In this document: positions 52,080 through 61,336 of the stretch, piece after piece
Position numbering within the stretch: the stretch's first letter is position 1
How the letters are laid out: every line of letters begins with the position of its first letter
From: Brevundimonas subvibrioides
GTDB lineage: Bacteria > Pseudomonadota > Alphaproteobacteria > Caulobacterales > Caulobacteraceae
NCBI RefSeq assembly: GCF_027271155.1
Contig: NZ_CP114542.1
Location: 496,001-560,000, forward strand
Direction: 5' to 3'
Length of the DNA stretch: 64,000 bases
The notes under the pieces: model-generated
Database searches by the model: none
Told to the model about the DNA's origin: nothing
What the model saw: only the letters and a program-made list of their open reading frames with translations
Translations under genes and position numbers: made by a program

Positions 52080-52108
52080 TTGATCTCCGTGCGATGAGTC
52101 GCGATATA
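52080..52108 (+). promoter_or_regulatory. Putative promoter of the SRP RNA gene
   Basis: TTGATC at 52080-52085 and GATATA at 52103-52108 are separated by 17 bp, a good sigma-73/70-type arrangement for alphaproteobacteria. Transcription would start near 52114-52115, at the first base pair of the predicted SRP RNA stem. Confidence 0.65.
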
Positions 52109-52110
52109 GG

Positions 52111-52204
52111 CCTCGGAGATCGCGGGCGAAGGCTTCGCCAACCTGGTCAGGGCCGGAAGGCAGCAGCCACAACGAATTCCCCTTCGGGTCGCGGTCTCCA
52201 CCTC
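52111..52204 (+). ncRNA. ffs: Signal recognition particle RNA (4.5S, small bacterial type)
   Basis: The apical loop signature GGTCAGGGCCGGAAGGCAGC is the universal Ffh-binding domain. The 5' strand (GGAGATCGCGGGCGAAGG, from 52115) pairs with the 3' strand (CCTTCGGGTCGCGGTCTCC, to 52199), making one extended hairpin of about 90 nt. The RNA joins Ffh to form SRP for co-translational targeting. The ends are estimated from pairing. It stands alone between divergently placed nudC and an SRPBCC gene. Confidence 0.93.
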
Positions 52205-52364
52205 TCCCTCTTTGGTGCGCTAACGCTCGCAACGCGGTCGCTCGCTGCTTGAGCGCGGGCTTGTGCGCTACCGGTCGACCCGCGGAGCCTCGCTGCCTGA
52301 CCGCGCGGTCGTGCGTCGAACGGCCCGGCTTGCGTTCGGGCCGGTCGCTTGCGACATCGGAGCC

Positions 52365-52793
52365 ATGAACTTCAAGGTCGAAAAACGCGTCGGCGTCCGC
52401 GCCACGTCGGAGCGCCTCTGGGACGTCATCGCCGATTTCCCGGGCTGGAACGCCTGGAACCCGGTCGAGACGGATGTGTCCGGCACCTTGGCCTTTGGCG
52501 GCTCCATCGCCCTCAGCGAGGCCATCCCCGGCCTGCCGCCCCGCCAGTATGCGGCCCGCATCGGCGACTGGCAGCCCAACGGCCGGCTGGTCTGGACGGA
52601 GCGGCGTGGCTTCCTGTTCAACGTGCTGCGCTATTACGAGATCGAGCAGCTGGAGCCCGGCAGTTGCATCCTGTCCAACGGCTTCATCTTCTCCGGCTTC
52701 CGGGGCGAGGGCTTTTACGAAAAGCATCGCAAGACCCTGCGCGCCGTCTGCGAGACGATCAGCGAGGCCCTGAGGGTCACGGCCGAGTCCTGA
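52365..52793 (+). CDS. SRPBCC-family protein (polyketide cyclase-like)
   Basis: The 142-aa product begins MNFKVEKRVGVRATSERLWDVIADFPGWNAWNPVETDVSG, the classic START-like N-terminus. It continues with YAARIGDWQPNGRLVWTERRGFLFNVLRYYEIEQL and ends with a long helix (FYEKHRKTLRAVCETISEALRVTAES). These proteins bind hydrophobic ligands; the ligand is unknown. The start at 52365 is chosen because the upstream frame lies in the untranslated region after ffs. The last intergenic 90 bp before tadC has no obvious gene. Confidence 0.85.
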   Translation: MNFKVEKRVGVRATSERLWDVIADFPGWNAWNPVETDVSGTLAFGGSIALSEAIPGLPPRQYAARIGDWQPNGRLVWTERRGFLFNVLRYYEIEQLEPGSCILSNGFIFSGFRGEGFYEKHRKTLRAVCETISEALRVTAES

Positions 52794-52885
52794 CGCCTGA
52801 TCGTTCGCGACGGACCCGCTGAATGGGCCGGCCGAACGCATGAATCCTGCGTTTGCCTGTCTGTGGCCTCGCGATCGGGCGGCGT

Positions 52886-53899
52886 TTACTTGGCGGCCGG
52901 TGCGGTTGCGCTGGCGGCGCTCTTGTTGGCCTTCATCGTGTCCGAGATGTTGATGAACGCAGGCCCCAGGATCACGACGAACAGCACCGGCAGGAAGAAG
53001 ACGATCATCGGTACGGTCAGCTGGGCGGGCAGGGCCGCCGCCTTCTTCTCCGCCGCCGACATACGCAGATCCCGGTTTTCCTTGGCCATGGTGCGCAGGG
53101 CCGTGCCCAGCGGGGTGCCGTATTGCTCGGCCTGGATCATGGCGGTGGAGACGGATCGCACGCCCGGGTGGTTGGTCCTCTTGGACAGCCCCTCATAGGC
53201 CATGCGCCGGTCGGGCAGATAGCTCAGCTCGGCCGACAGCAGGGCCAGTTCCTCCGCCAGTTCCACCGAGGTGGTGCCGATTTCGTGGCTGACCTTGATG
53301 ATGGCGGCCTCGATCGACATCCCGGCCTCGACGCAGATCAGCAGCAGGTCGAGCGCATCGGGAAAGGCCTGCATGATCGACTGCTGGCGCTTGGCGATGC
53401 GGTTCTTCAGGAAGATGTTGGGACCGTAGAAGCCCGCCACGGTCGCGAACATGACGATGCCCAGACGGACGGTCACCGACAGGCCGAAGTCGTCCAGCAC
53501 GAAGACATAGAGAATGGCCGCAAACATGAAGACGAACGGCGCGGCGAAACGGAAGAAGTAGAAGGTCGTCAGGGGCCGCGGTCCGCGAAGCCCCGCCTGA
53601 ATCATCTGCTCGGCGACCTGGGGGTCTTCCAGAAGCTTGACCAGGTTCAGACGGTCGACGACCCGCTTCTTGAACCCGTCGTCGGTGTGCCGCAGGCCGC
53701 TCTGGCCGCTGGCGATGGCCTGGCGTGAGCGCCGCTTCAGCTCGTCGCGCCGCGCCGAGACCGCCTGCATCCGCTTGTTCAGATCGACGCCGCCGCCCAG
53801 CGAGCTGAGCAGGGTCAGAATGGTGGCGAAGACAAGCACGCCGACGACGATGCTGATCAGCGTCCGGGGCTCGACGATCGCGCGCAGGAATTCCTCCAT
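52886..53899 (-). CDS. tadC: Tad pilus inner-membrane platform protein TadC/CpaH
   Basis: The 337-aa protein is a T2SS-F-domain membrane protein with about four membrane helices (one at 15-30, a central pair, and FFLPVLFVVILGPAFINIS near the end). The T2SF segment DALDLLLICVEAGMSIEAAIIKVSHEIG..LSAELSYLPDRRMAYEGLSKRTNHPGVRSVSTAMIQAEQYGTPLGTALRTMA is characteristic. It forms the export platform with TadB. It is the last gene of the minus-strand Tad operon, 12 bp after tadB. Confidence 0.93.
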   Translation of the reverse strand: MEEFLRAIVEPRTLISIVVGVLVFATILTLLSSLGGGVDLNKRMQAVSARRDELKRRSRQAIASGQSGLRHTDDGFKKRVVDRLNLVKLLEDPQVAEQMIQAGLRGPRPLTTFYFFRFAAPFVFMFAAILYVFVLDDFGLSVTVRLGIVMFATVAGFYGPNIFLKNRIAKRQQSIMQAFPDALDLLLICVEAGMSIEAAIIKVSHEIGTTSVELAEELALLSAELSYLPDRRMAYEGLSKRTNHPGVRSVSTAMIQAEQYGTPLGTALRTMAKENRDLRMSAAEKKAAALPAQLTVPMIVFFLPVLFVVILGPAFINISDTMKANKSAASATAPAAK

Positions 53900-53911
53900 G
53901 TCGCCCTCCGC

Positions 53912-54892
53912 CTAGAACTTGAACGAGATCATTTGCTTCATCACCAGTATCCCCAACCCCATCCACATGCCCGCACCCAGCAGCATCACGTGGCCACGGA
54001 AATCGGTGAACATCAGCCCCATGTAGGCGGGTGACGTCAGACCGACGAGGATCATGATCACCGGGGGCAGGGAGCCGATGATGCCGGCCGAGGCGATCGC
54101 TTCGGACGACAGGGCCTTGATCTTCTCGCCCATCATCCGGCGCGCGCGCAACACGGTAGTCAGGTTGGACAGGGCCTCGCCCAGGTTGCCGCCGGTCTTC
54201 TGCTGGATGGCGATGACGATCGAGAAGAACCGTAGCTCCGGGGTGGGAACCCGGTCGTACATCTTGTCCAGCGCCTGACCCAGGGTCAGGCCGACCCCCA
54301 GGCCCTCGACCAGAATCTTGAACTCCGGTCCCACGGGCGACGGGCTCTCGCGCGCGATGATCTTGAAGCAGTCGTGAACAGGCAGGCCCGACTGGATGCC
54401 GCGCACGATGATGTCCACGGCGTTGGCGAATTCCATGGAGAATTTCTTCAGCCGACTCTTGCCGATGAAGCCCACGACCCAGCGCGGAAAGCCGAGGCCA
54501 ACGACTACGGCGATGCCCAGGGCGACCAGAACGTTCAGGCCCAGGAACAGGGGGACCAGGAAGGCGACGGCAGCCAGGCACCCGCTGATGATCCAGAAGG
54601 TCCGGATACTCAGGCTCATGCCGGCGTGCTTCAGCTTCGCCTTCATTGTCATGCGCGCCTTGCGCTCCCTGCGCTCGGCCTCCTTGAGCTGAAGCTCGAT
54701 GACCTTGCGTCGGGCTTCCGGCGTGCTTGCCTCCGCCTTCGCCGCCTTGGCACGGGCGGTCTGGTTGCCGCCGGACGTGAATCCTTCCGCGCGCTTGATG
54801 GCCTTGTCACTGGAGTTGTCTTCACCGACAAACACCCAGCCCAGACCGCCGATGGTGACGAAGGCGAGAACCGCCGCGAGGATCGCCAGCAT
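53912..54892 (-). CDS. tadB: Tad pilus inner-membrane platform protein TadB/CpaG
   Basis: The 326-aa protein has an N-terminal helix (MLAILAAVLAFVTIGGLGWVFVG), a basic cytosolic stretch, paired helices (FWIISGCLAAVAFLVPLFLGLNVLVALGIAVVVGLGFP) and a T2SF domain with GLPVHDCFKIIARESPSPVGPEFKILVEGLGVGLTLGQALDKMYDRVPTPELRFFSIVIAIQQKTGGNLGEALSNL. With TadC it anchors the CpaF ATPase. It is 5 bp from cpaF. Confidence 0.93.
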   Translation of the reverse strand: MLAILAAVLAFVTIGGLGWVFVGEDNSSDKAIKRAEGFTSGGNQTARAKAAKAEASTPEARRKVIELQLKEAERRERKARMTMKAKLKHAGMSLSIRTFWIISGCLAAVAFLVPLFLGLNVLVALGIAVVVGLGFPRWVVGFIGKSRLKKFSMEFANAVDIIVRGIQSGLPVHDCFKIIARESPSPVGPEFKILVEGLGVGLTLGQALDKMYDRVPTPELRFFSIVIAIQQKTGGNLGEALSNLTTVLRARRMMGEKIKALSSEAIASAGIIGSLPPVIMILVGLTSPAYMGLMFTDFRGHVMLLGAGMWMGLGILVMKQMISFKF

Positions 54893-54897
54893 CGTCC

Positions 54898-56520
54898 CTA
54901 CTCCGCCGCGTCGAGGGCTTCGGCCAGCTCGCGTTCCAGTCCGTAATAGCGGGCGCGGTCCCAGAAGCGGGGGCGGGCGATGCCGGTCGAGCGATGGCGG
55001 CCGACGATCTTGCCGTTCTCGTCCTCGCCGGTGATGTCGTAGATGAACAGGTCCTGGGTCACGATCACATCGCCTTCCAGACCCACTACCTCGGTGATGT
55101 GGGTGATCCGGCGCGAGCCGTCGCGCAGACGGGCAGCCTGAATGATCACATCGACCGAGCCGACGATCATTTCGCGGATCGTCCGCGAGGGCAGGCCGTA
55201 GCCGCCCATGGTGATCATCGACTCCATCCGGCTGATGGCTTCGCGCGGGCTGTTGGCGTGCAGGGTGCCCATAGAGCCGTCGTGGCCGGTATTCATGGCC
55301 TGCAGCAGGTCGAAGGCCTCGGGTCCGCGGACTTCGCCGACGATGATCCGTTCGGGGCGCATCCGCAGGCAGTTCTTCACCAGATCCCGCATGGTGATCG
55401 TGCCCTGGCCTTCCAGGTTGGGCGGGCGGGTTTCCAGGCGCACCACGTGCGGCTGCTGCAGCTGCAGTTCAGCCGCGTCCTCGCAGGTAATGACGCGCTC
55501 GGTCGGGTCGATGAAGGCGGTCAGGGTGTTCAGCAGGGTCGTCTTGCCGGAGCCGGTACCGCCCGAGATGACGATATTGCAGCGGCAGGCACCGATGACG
55601 CCCAGGACGCGGGCCCCTTCCGGGCTGATGGAGGCGTACTCCACCAGGTTCTTCATCGTCAGCTTGTCTTTCTTGAACTTCCGGATCGTCAGGGTCGCGC
55701 CGTCGATGGCCAGGGGCGGGGCGATGACGTTGACGCGGCTGCCGTCGGGCAGGCGGGCGTCGCAGATCGGGGAGCTTTCGTCCACGCGGCGGCCGACCTG
55801 GCTCACGATCCGCTGGCAGATGTTCATGAGCTGGGCGTTGTCGCGGAAGCGAACGTTGGTCAGCTGGACCTTTCCGTTCACCTCGATGAAGACCCGGCCC
55901 GCGCCGTTGACCATGATGTCGGCGATGTCGTCGCGGCTCAGCAGGGGCTCCAGGGGGCCGTAGCCGAGGACGTCGTTGACGATGTCCTGAACCAGGTGCT
56001 CCTGCTCGGCCACCGACATGGAGACGTTCTTGATCGCCACCAGTTCGGCGACGATGTCGCGAATTTCTTCCGACGCCGCCCTGGTGTCCAGCTGCGCCAG
56101 CTGGGCCAGGTCGATGGTGTTCATCAGCGCGTTGAAGATCGTCGTCTTCGTGGCGTGGTAGTAGTCGCTCTGTTCACGGACGATCTCTGTGATCGCCTGA
56201 GCCTTCTTCAACTGCTCGAAGCCGGGGGTGGCCTTGGGACCGGGTCCGGTGTTCGGCGGCGGTGCGGCGGCGGCCTTGGGGCGCTGGGCCAGCGCATCCA
56301 GCCGGTCAGCACCCGGCGTCGGGGCATCGGCCGGCTGCCCGCTGGCGTGAGCGAAGCCTCCCGCGGGGGCCGCGTTCTCGGTGGAATAGGCAAATGCCTG
56401 GGTCTGTTGCCCCTGGGCGGGCTGTGGCGGTGTGCCGGCGTCAACGGCCGGTGCAGGTGCGGAAGCCGGGCGCGGGGCCGCCTCCACGCCGCCGGGTTGT
56501 CCTGTACGCTTGCCGAACAC
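54898..56520 (-). CDS. cpaF: Flp pilus assembly/retraction ATPase CpaF (TadA)
   Basis: The 540-aa VirB11/GspE-type ATPase powers Flp pilus extension and retraction. Residues 1 to about 115 are a Pro/Ala-rich disordered leader. The Walker A motif ISGGTGSGKTTLLNTL is at about 318-333, the Asp box is VITCEDAAELQLQQPHV, and MRPERIIVGEVRGPEAFDLLQAMNTGHDGSMGTLHANSPREAISRM contains Walker B and the His box. It lies in the cytoplasm against TadB/TadC. It is 3 bp from cpaE. Confidence 0.96.
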   Translation of the reverse strand: MFGKRTGQPGGVEAAPRPASAPAPAVDAGTPPQPAQGQQTQAFAYSTENAAPAGGFAHASGQPADAPTPGADRLDALAQRPKAAAAPPPNTGPGPKATPGFEQLKKAQAITEIVREQSDYYHATKTTIFNALMNTIDLAQLAQLDTRAASEEIRDIVAELVAIKNVSMSVAEQEHLVQDIVNDVLGYGPLEPLLSRDDIADIMVNGAGRVFIEVNGKVQLTNVRFRDNAQLMNICQRIVSQVGRRVDESSPICDARLPDGSRVNVIAPPLAIDGATLTIRKFKKDKLTMKNLVEYASISPEGARVLGVIGACRCNIVISGGTGSGKTTLLNTLTAFIDPTERVITCEDAAELQLQQPHVVRLETRPPNLEGQGTITMRDLVKNCLRMRPERIIVGEVRGPEAFDLLQAMNTGHDGSMGTLHANSPREAISRMESMITMGGYGLPSRTIREMIVGSVDVIIQAARLRDGSRRITHITEVVGLEGDVIVTQDLFIYDITGEDENGKIVGRHRSTGIARPRFWDRARYYGLERELAEALDAAE

Positions 56521-56523
56521 GCT

Positions 56524-58038
56524 TCAGGTCTTCTTCTTGAACAGGCCGGAGAACATCGACTTGCCTTCGCCCCTGCCCTTGCCGGGCGCGGCCAGCATGG
56601 GCAGTTCGCGACGCGAGACGATCTGGGCCAGGGTCTGGAAGGCCTCGGCGGACTTCGACTTGGCTCCGGCGTCCAGGACCATCTGACCGTTGTTGGCGGC
56701 CGCGCCGAACAGCTTGGGGTCGAACGGGATCGACAGGCAGGGATGGATGCCCAGGGCGGCCCCGAAATCCTTGGCGGGAATCTCCGGGCGGCCCGGCACG
56801 CCGACCTGGTTCAGCACCAGGCGAGGGGGCGCATCGTTCGGACGGCCCGAACGGATCAGATCGATCATGTTCTTGGCATTGCGCAGGGACGCCAGATCGG
56901 GCGTGGCGACCACCACGACCTCGTCGGCCGAGATCAGGGTCTTGCGCATCCAGCCGGACCACAGGTGGGGCAGGTCCAGCACGACGAACGGCGCTGTCCC
57001 CCGGATCTGGGTCGTGACCTCCTCGAAGGCGTCGGCGGCGATTTCCCAGTCGGTGTCCAGGGTCGCCGGGGCGGCGAAAAGGCTCAGCTTGTCGGTGCAG
57101 CGGACCATCATCCGGTCCAGCAGGACGGGATCCAGCCGGTCGGGTTGTCCGAGGGCGTCGGCCACCCCGCTCAGCGGGTCCTGATTGAAGTCGAGCCCTG
57201 CCGTGCCGAAGGGCAGGTCGTAGTCGACGATGACGGTGTTGGCCCCGATCTTTTCGGACATCGCATAGGCGGTGTTGTGGGCGACCGAGGACGATCCCGC
57301 CCCGCCGCGCGCGCCGACGAAGGCGATGGAACGGCCGACGAAGGGCTGGGCCGGATCGGAAAACAGTCCGCCGATGGCCGCGATCAGCTGCAGTGGCTGA
57401 ATCGGGGCGACCATGTATTCGCTGACGCCGCGCTTCATCAGCTCGCGGAACAGGATGATGTCGTTGGTGGCCCCGATGACGACGACCTTGGTGCCGGCAT
57501 CGCAGCACTCGGCCAGGCGATCGACCTGCCAGAGCAGGGTCTGCGGATCCTGCAGGCATTCGACGATGATCAGCGGCGGCGTCGGCTCCTGGCCGTAGGC
57601 CTCGACAGCGGCGGGAATGCCGCCGATGCGGATCTGCGTCGTGGCGCGCGACATGCGCCGGTCCTGGCCGGCGCGCGCCGCGGCGGCCAGCGTGTCCTGG
57701 CGTTCCCCGAACACATGGATGGCGATGCGCGGAACGTTGACTTCGGCGGCCATGGCAGCGGGCCCGGGGGCCATCGCCGCAGAGGCTCCTGCCACGAGGT
57801 CGCCCACCGGATTGTAGCTTGTCGTCGGCATGCCGGCATGACCGGCGGCCATCGGAGCGCCCGGGTGCGCCACCACCATGCCGGTGGCCGGTTTCGGCAC
57901 CATGCCGGGGGGCATTGCAAACTGATGCTGCTGCCTCGGATCGCCGCTCATGGCAGGGTTCCCCGCGACGAAGTCCAGGTCGGCATCGAAGTCTTCCTCG
58001 ATTCCGTCGAAAGCGCGTGGAGCGAAGGCGTTACTCAT
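56524..58038 (-). CDS. cpaE: Tad pilus localisation ATPase CpaE (TadZ)
   Basis: The 504-aa protein has a disordered N-terminus, a receiver-like domain (about 110-235, with PPLIIVECLQDPQTLLWQVDRLAECCDAGTKVVVIGATNDIILFRELMKRGVSEYMVAPIQP) and a ParA/MinD-like ATPase domain. The deviant Walker A is GARGGAGSSSVAHN, so the signature lysine of KGGxGKS is missing, as in other TadZ proteins. CpaE places the pilus machine at the cell pole in Caulobacter. It is 6 bp from cpaD. Confidence 0.95.
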   Translation of the reverse strand: MSNAFAPRAFDGIEEDFDADLDFVAGNPAMSGDPRQQHQFAMPPGMVPKPATGMVVAHPGAPMAAGHAGMPTTSYNPVGDLVAGASAAMAPGPAAMAAEVNVPRIAIHVFGERQDTLAAAARAGQDRRMSRATTQIRIGGIPAAVEAYGQEPTPPLIIVECLQDPQTLLWQVDRLAECCDAGTKVVVIGATNDIILFRELMKRGVSEYMVAPIQPLQLIAAIGGLFSDPAQPFVGRSIAFVGARGGAGSSSVAHNTAYAMSEKIGANTVIVDYDLPFGTAGLDFNQDPLSGVADALGQPDRLDPVLLDRMMVRCTDKLSLFAAPATLDTDWEIAADAFEEVTTQIRGTAPFVVLDLPHLWSGWMRKTLISADEVVVVATPDLASLRNAKNMIDLIRSGRPNDAPPRLVLNQVGVPGRPEIPAKDFGAALGIHPCLSIPFDPKLFGAAANNGQMVLDAGAKSKSAEAFQTLAQIVSRRELPMLAAPGKGRGEGKSMFSGLFKKKT

Positions 58039-58044
58039 GATCGC

Positions 58045-58713
58045 TCAGTCCACCGCGGTCGAGATTTGGGCCTGGGTCAGGAGCGTTTCGCGCTCGGCGG
58101 CGGTCGGTGCGCCTTGACGATAGTGATCGAGTACCACCGCCCGGCGCCCCGCATCGGCCGGCGTCATGGCGCGTGGCTGAACGATATCGCGCGGATTGGC
58201 GATCTGGGCGGCCAGATTGGCGTTCACCGCACATCCGAAATTGCCGTAGCCCGCGTTCGACCCGGTCCGCGTCAGGTTGGTCCAGTTGGTCCCGCACCGC
58301 GGCACGACGGCCCGGACCGCATCGAAGCCGACAAGAACGGGCGCGCGCGGGTCGGGGGCGACATAGGTCACGACCTGGACCTGATATGAAGACACACCGG
58401 TTGCTTCCAGCGCGCCCTTGATCCGCCAGGCCATCTCGCCGGCGACCGGATCATCGCCAGAGGGGGCTTCTATCCGAAGGACCGGGGCACCCTCGGCATG
58501 GAAGCGACCGGCGATGTCCTGCAGGGCCAAGGTCTGATTGGCCGAAAGCCCGGTCTCGTGCACGGCCAGCGCGATGCGCTCGATTCCCGGCTCGACCTGC
58601 AGGCTGTAGCGCGAGGTCGGGGTCAGGGGTGCCGCGTCGAGACCCTCGGCGGGCAGGCCGACACAGCCAGTCAGGATCAGGGCGCCGGCAGCGACGATAA
58701 CGGAACGGATCAT
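58045..58713 (-). CDS. cpaD: Tad pilus outer-membrane lipoprotein CpaD
   Basis: The 222-aa protein starts MIRSVIVAAGALILTGCVGLP, with a lipobox ending at LTGC. The CpaD signature is in the C-terminal half: VVPRCGTNWTNLTRTGSNAGYGNFGCAVNANLAAQIANPRDIVQPRAMTPADAGRRAVVLDHYRQG. CpaD assists secretin assembly at the outer membrane. The start at 58713 is chosen; the frame to 59499 is a shadow of cpaC. It is 8 bp after the cpaC stop. Confidence 0.94.
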   Translation of the reverse strand: MIRSVIVAAGALILTGCVGLPAEGLDAAPLTPTSRYSLQVEPGIERIALAVHETGLSANQTLALQDIAGRFHAEGAPVLRIEAPSGDDPVAGEMAWRIKGALEATGVSSYQVQVVTYVAPDPRAPVLVGFDAVRAVVPRCGTNWTNLTRTGSNAGYGNFGCAVNANLAAQIANPRDIVQPRAMTPADAGRRAVVLDHYRQGAPTAAERETLLTQAQISTAVD

Positions 58714-58721
58714 GGGCGCGC

Positions 58722-60299
58722 TCACTCGATCACATAGCCGACGGGGCCCTGCCATCCGGCCGAGGCGGCGTCGGTCGGGGAGGGAGAGCCATAGGCCTGG
58801 TTCAACTGGCCAAAGAAGATGGTCTGGGCGTCGGTCGCGATCCGCAGGCCGTCCGCAGGCGTCTGCATCCGGTCCGGCGAGGTCGGGCTGACGATGTAGG
58901 GCTCCACGATCACGACGAGTTCGGTCTCGCCCGACAGATAGTCGCGCGAACGGAACAGCTGGCCCAGCACCGGCAGCCCCCCCAGGCCGGGCAGGGAATC
59001 GATCGCCTGGCGCGTCGACTCCTGCAGAAGACCGGCGATCATCATGGATCCGCCCGAGGGGATCTCGACCGTGTTCTGGACCCGGCGGACGTTCAGCCCC
59101 GCGATGTTCAGCGCCGACGGCGTGCCAGCCGCCAGCGTGATGCCGCCAGTCTGTGTGAGTTCGGAAACCTCGGCAGAGATCTGCAAGCTGATGCGGCCCT
59201 CGGACAGGACGACGGGGCGAAAGGCGAGGCTGACGCCATAGGGCTTGAACTCGATGGTGACGTTGCCGTCGCGGTCGCGGCCCGTCGGGACCGGATACTC
59301 GCCGCCGGCCAGGAAGCTGGCGCTCTCGCCATTGACGGAGGTCAGGTTGGGCTCGGCCAGGGTGCGGATCAGGCCGACCCGCTCGAACGCCTTGATCATC
59401 GCATTGCCGCGGTTCAGCTCGTTGGAACCCGGACCCGTTCCAGGCTGGGCCGTATCCCAGTTCACCGCATCCTCGGGGCCGTTGACGACGTACGGGCAAA
59501 GCGAATCGGCTGGATAGCCGGGGCCGCAGGGCATCTGGAGCTGGAAATTCCGGGTTGTGTCGCGTGACACGCCCGCGCTGATGCCGCCGAGCAGGCTGCC
59601 GTTGACGCCGAAGCTGGGGACCTGGCTCAGCAGGAACTGGGTATCGCCGACCTGGCCGAGCGCGGCCGCGGTATCGAAGCCCAGCTGTTTGATGGCATTG
59701 CGCTGCACCTCGATGACACGGACCTTCAGCGTGACCTGATCGGATCCGGCGATGGCCAGCATGTTCAGCACCTTCTCCGGCGAGGAGACGAAGGCGCGCG
59801 CGACCTGGGCGACCTGGTCGGACTGGGCCGTGCTGGTCACCAGACCGGTCAGGACGATGCTGTCGTTGACGGCTTCGGCGTGGACCTGGGCCCCCGGCGC
59901 AACACGGCTGAGGGTGTCCTGAAGGGCCATGACCCCGGCATCCACGCGGACCCGCAGGGTCAGGATGGAGCGCCCGGCGGCATCAAGGAAGACGGCGTCC
60001 GTCTCGCCCGGCGCGATGCCGATGATGGTGATGCGGCGCGGAGAATGCACATTGGCCTCGGCCACGGCCGGGTTGGACACGATCACGTCCCGCGCATCGG
60101 CGGGCAGATCAACGGCAAAGGACGTCCCGCGCGGCAGGGTGACCAGGCGCGGACCGGATCCGGCGGCGACGGTCTGGGTGCTCCCATGGTCCTGGGCCAG
60201 CACGCCCGAGGGCAGGGTCGCAGGTGCCGCGGCCATCAGGGCAGCGGTGGCCAGGGCGACGACGCGGTTCAGGGTCGAGATCATCGGGCGCGCGCTCAT
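58722..60299 (-). CDS. cpaC: Tad pilus secretin CpaC (RcpA)
   Basis: The 525-aa protein has a signal peptide (to about QDHGS), an N-terminal pilus-assembly domain (GTSFAVDLPADARDVIVSNPAVAEANVHSPRRITIIG), a BON-like middle part and a secretin domain from about 330: AEPNLTSVNGESASFLAGGEYPVP, then VQNTVEIPSGGSMMIAGLLQESTRQAIDSLPGLGGLPVLGQLFRS, the consensus of type II/IVb secretins. It forms the outer-membrane channel for the pilus. It overlaps cpaB by 4 bp. Confidence 0.95.
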   Translation of the reverse strand: MSARPMISTLNRVVALATAALMAAAPATLPSGVLAQDHGSTQTVAAGSGPRLVTLPRGTSFAVDLPADARDVIVSNPAVAEANVHSPRRITIIGIAPGETDAVFLDAAGRSILTLRVRVDAGVMALQDTLSRVAPGAQVHAEAVNDSIVLTGLVTSTAQSDQVAQVARAFVSSPEKVLNMLAIAGSDQVTLKVRVIEVQRNAIKQLGFDTAAALGQVGDTQFLLSQVPSFGVNGSLLGGISAGVSRDTTRNFQLQMPCGPGYPADSLCPYVVNGPEDAVNWDTAQPGTGPGSNELNRGNAMIKAFERVGLIRTLAEPNLTSVNGESASFLAGGEYPVPTGRDRDGNVTIEFKPYGVSLAFRPVVLSEGRISLQISAEVSELTQTGGITLAAGTPSALNIAGLNVRRVQNTVEIPSGGSMMIAGLLQESTRQAIDSLPGLGGLPVLGQLFRSRDYLSGETELVVIVEPYIVSPTSPDRMQTPADGLRIATDAQTIFFGQLNQAYGSPSPTDAASAGWQGPVGYVIE

Positions 60300-61231
60300 G
60301 GGACGTTGACCACCTGGGGCTCTCCGCCGCGGAAGACGCGGATCGCTCTCGATCGTTCGGGGCCGCCGGGTGGCGGGCCGACACGCCCGGACGGCCCGGA
60401 TGTGTCCGCATAGGAGCGGAGTACCAGCGACAGGGTCCCGGCCGCCTTGGCCAAGGCCACGACCTCGGCGTCCTGGGGGGCGACCTCGAGGGTGGCGGTC
60501 GCGCCGACGACGGCCTGCTGATCGTCGCCCGCCCGTGTGGACTGGTCGATGGCCAGGACCTTGACGTTCTGCATCACGATGCGGCTGGCGAATTTGGCGC
60601 GGCCCTCGTCTTCGTTTCCGCCCTGTTGTTCGACGGTGACGATCACGTCGACCCGATCGCCAGGCAGGATGAAACCGCCCGCCGCGCTCTCGACCGAGAC
60701 GCCGATGGCCATGGCGCGCATGCCGGGTTCCAGATAGGCCGCCATGTAGCCGCTGTCGCCGGCGCGCACGATCTTGCGTCCGACGATGGGTTCTCCGGCC
60801 AGAATGGGTTCACGTACGACCGAGCCGAAATAGTCGGCCTTGGCCCCGCCGGTCGCCAGATCGTTGGCTGCGCGCGAGACCCGGGCCACGGCGCTTTCGG
60901 CCGTCGTGCCGGTCGGTGCCGTCGTTGCCGCATCGCCTTCAGCAGCGGCGGCGGCCGCTGGAACCGGTACGGAGCCGTCGGTGATGAAGGCGGGGTTGAC
61001 CTCGTCGACCGGCCAGTCCTTCCACTCCAGATCGGCCTCGACCAGACGCTGTCCTGGCGCGAGATCCCGCGCAGCGACCAGGACCTTGGCCATGGGGCGG
61101 GATGGTGCCGGCGCGGCGGTCGCCATGGCGGTCGGAGCGCCGGAAGGAGAGCCCATGGCACGCACCACGAACGCCAGACCGATGGCGGACACGGCAGCGA
61201 TACAGATGACGGCGATGCGGGCGGGTTTCAT
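60296..61231 (-). CDS. cpaB: Tad pilus assembly protein CpaB (RcpC)
   Basis: The 311-aa protein has an N-terminal membrane anchor (MKPARIAVICIAAVSAIGLAFVVRAM), an Ala/Pro linker, an SAF domain (KVLVAARDLAPGQRLVEADLEWKDWP at 49-74) and a second part with PILAGEPIVGRKIV, MRAMAIGVSVESAAGGFILPGDRVDVIVTVEQQ. CpaB is a periplasmic scaffold that joins the secretin to the platform. The start overlaps nothing; 105 bp separate it from cpaA. Confidence 0.93.
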   Translation of the reverse strand: MKPARIAVICIAAVSAIGLAFVVRAMGSPSGAPTAMATAAPAPSRPMAKVLVAARDLAPGQRLVEADLEWKDWPVDEVNPAFITDGSVPVPAAAAAAEGDAATTAPTGTTAESAVARVSRAANDLATGGAKADYFGSVVREPILAGEPIVGRKIVRAGDSGYMAAYLEPGMRAMAIGVSVESAAGGFILPGDRVDVIVTVEQQGGNEDEGRAKFASRIVMQNVKVLAIDQSTRAGDDQQAVVGATATLEVAPQDAEVVALAKAAGTLSLVLRSYADTSGPSGRVGPPPGGPERSRAIRVFRGGEPQVVNVP

Positions 61232-61336
61232 CCAGGGTCTCCGGCGCGGACCCCGAACGCGATCCGAAACGCGGGAGGCCTGCCGTTAACGACCATGCCC
61301 GGCTGAGGTTAACGCGGAGCTAAGCCCGGGGACGGG

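Noticed and set aside
54994..58389. Open frame of 1131 codons on the plus strand
   Set aside because: It runs antisense through cpaF, cpaE and part of cpaD. Its His/Gly/Arg-rich composition is the usual GC-driven shadow, and the Tad genes are certain.
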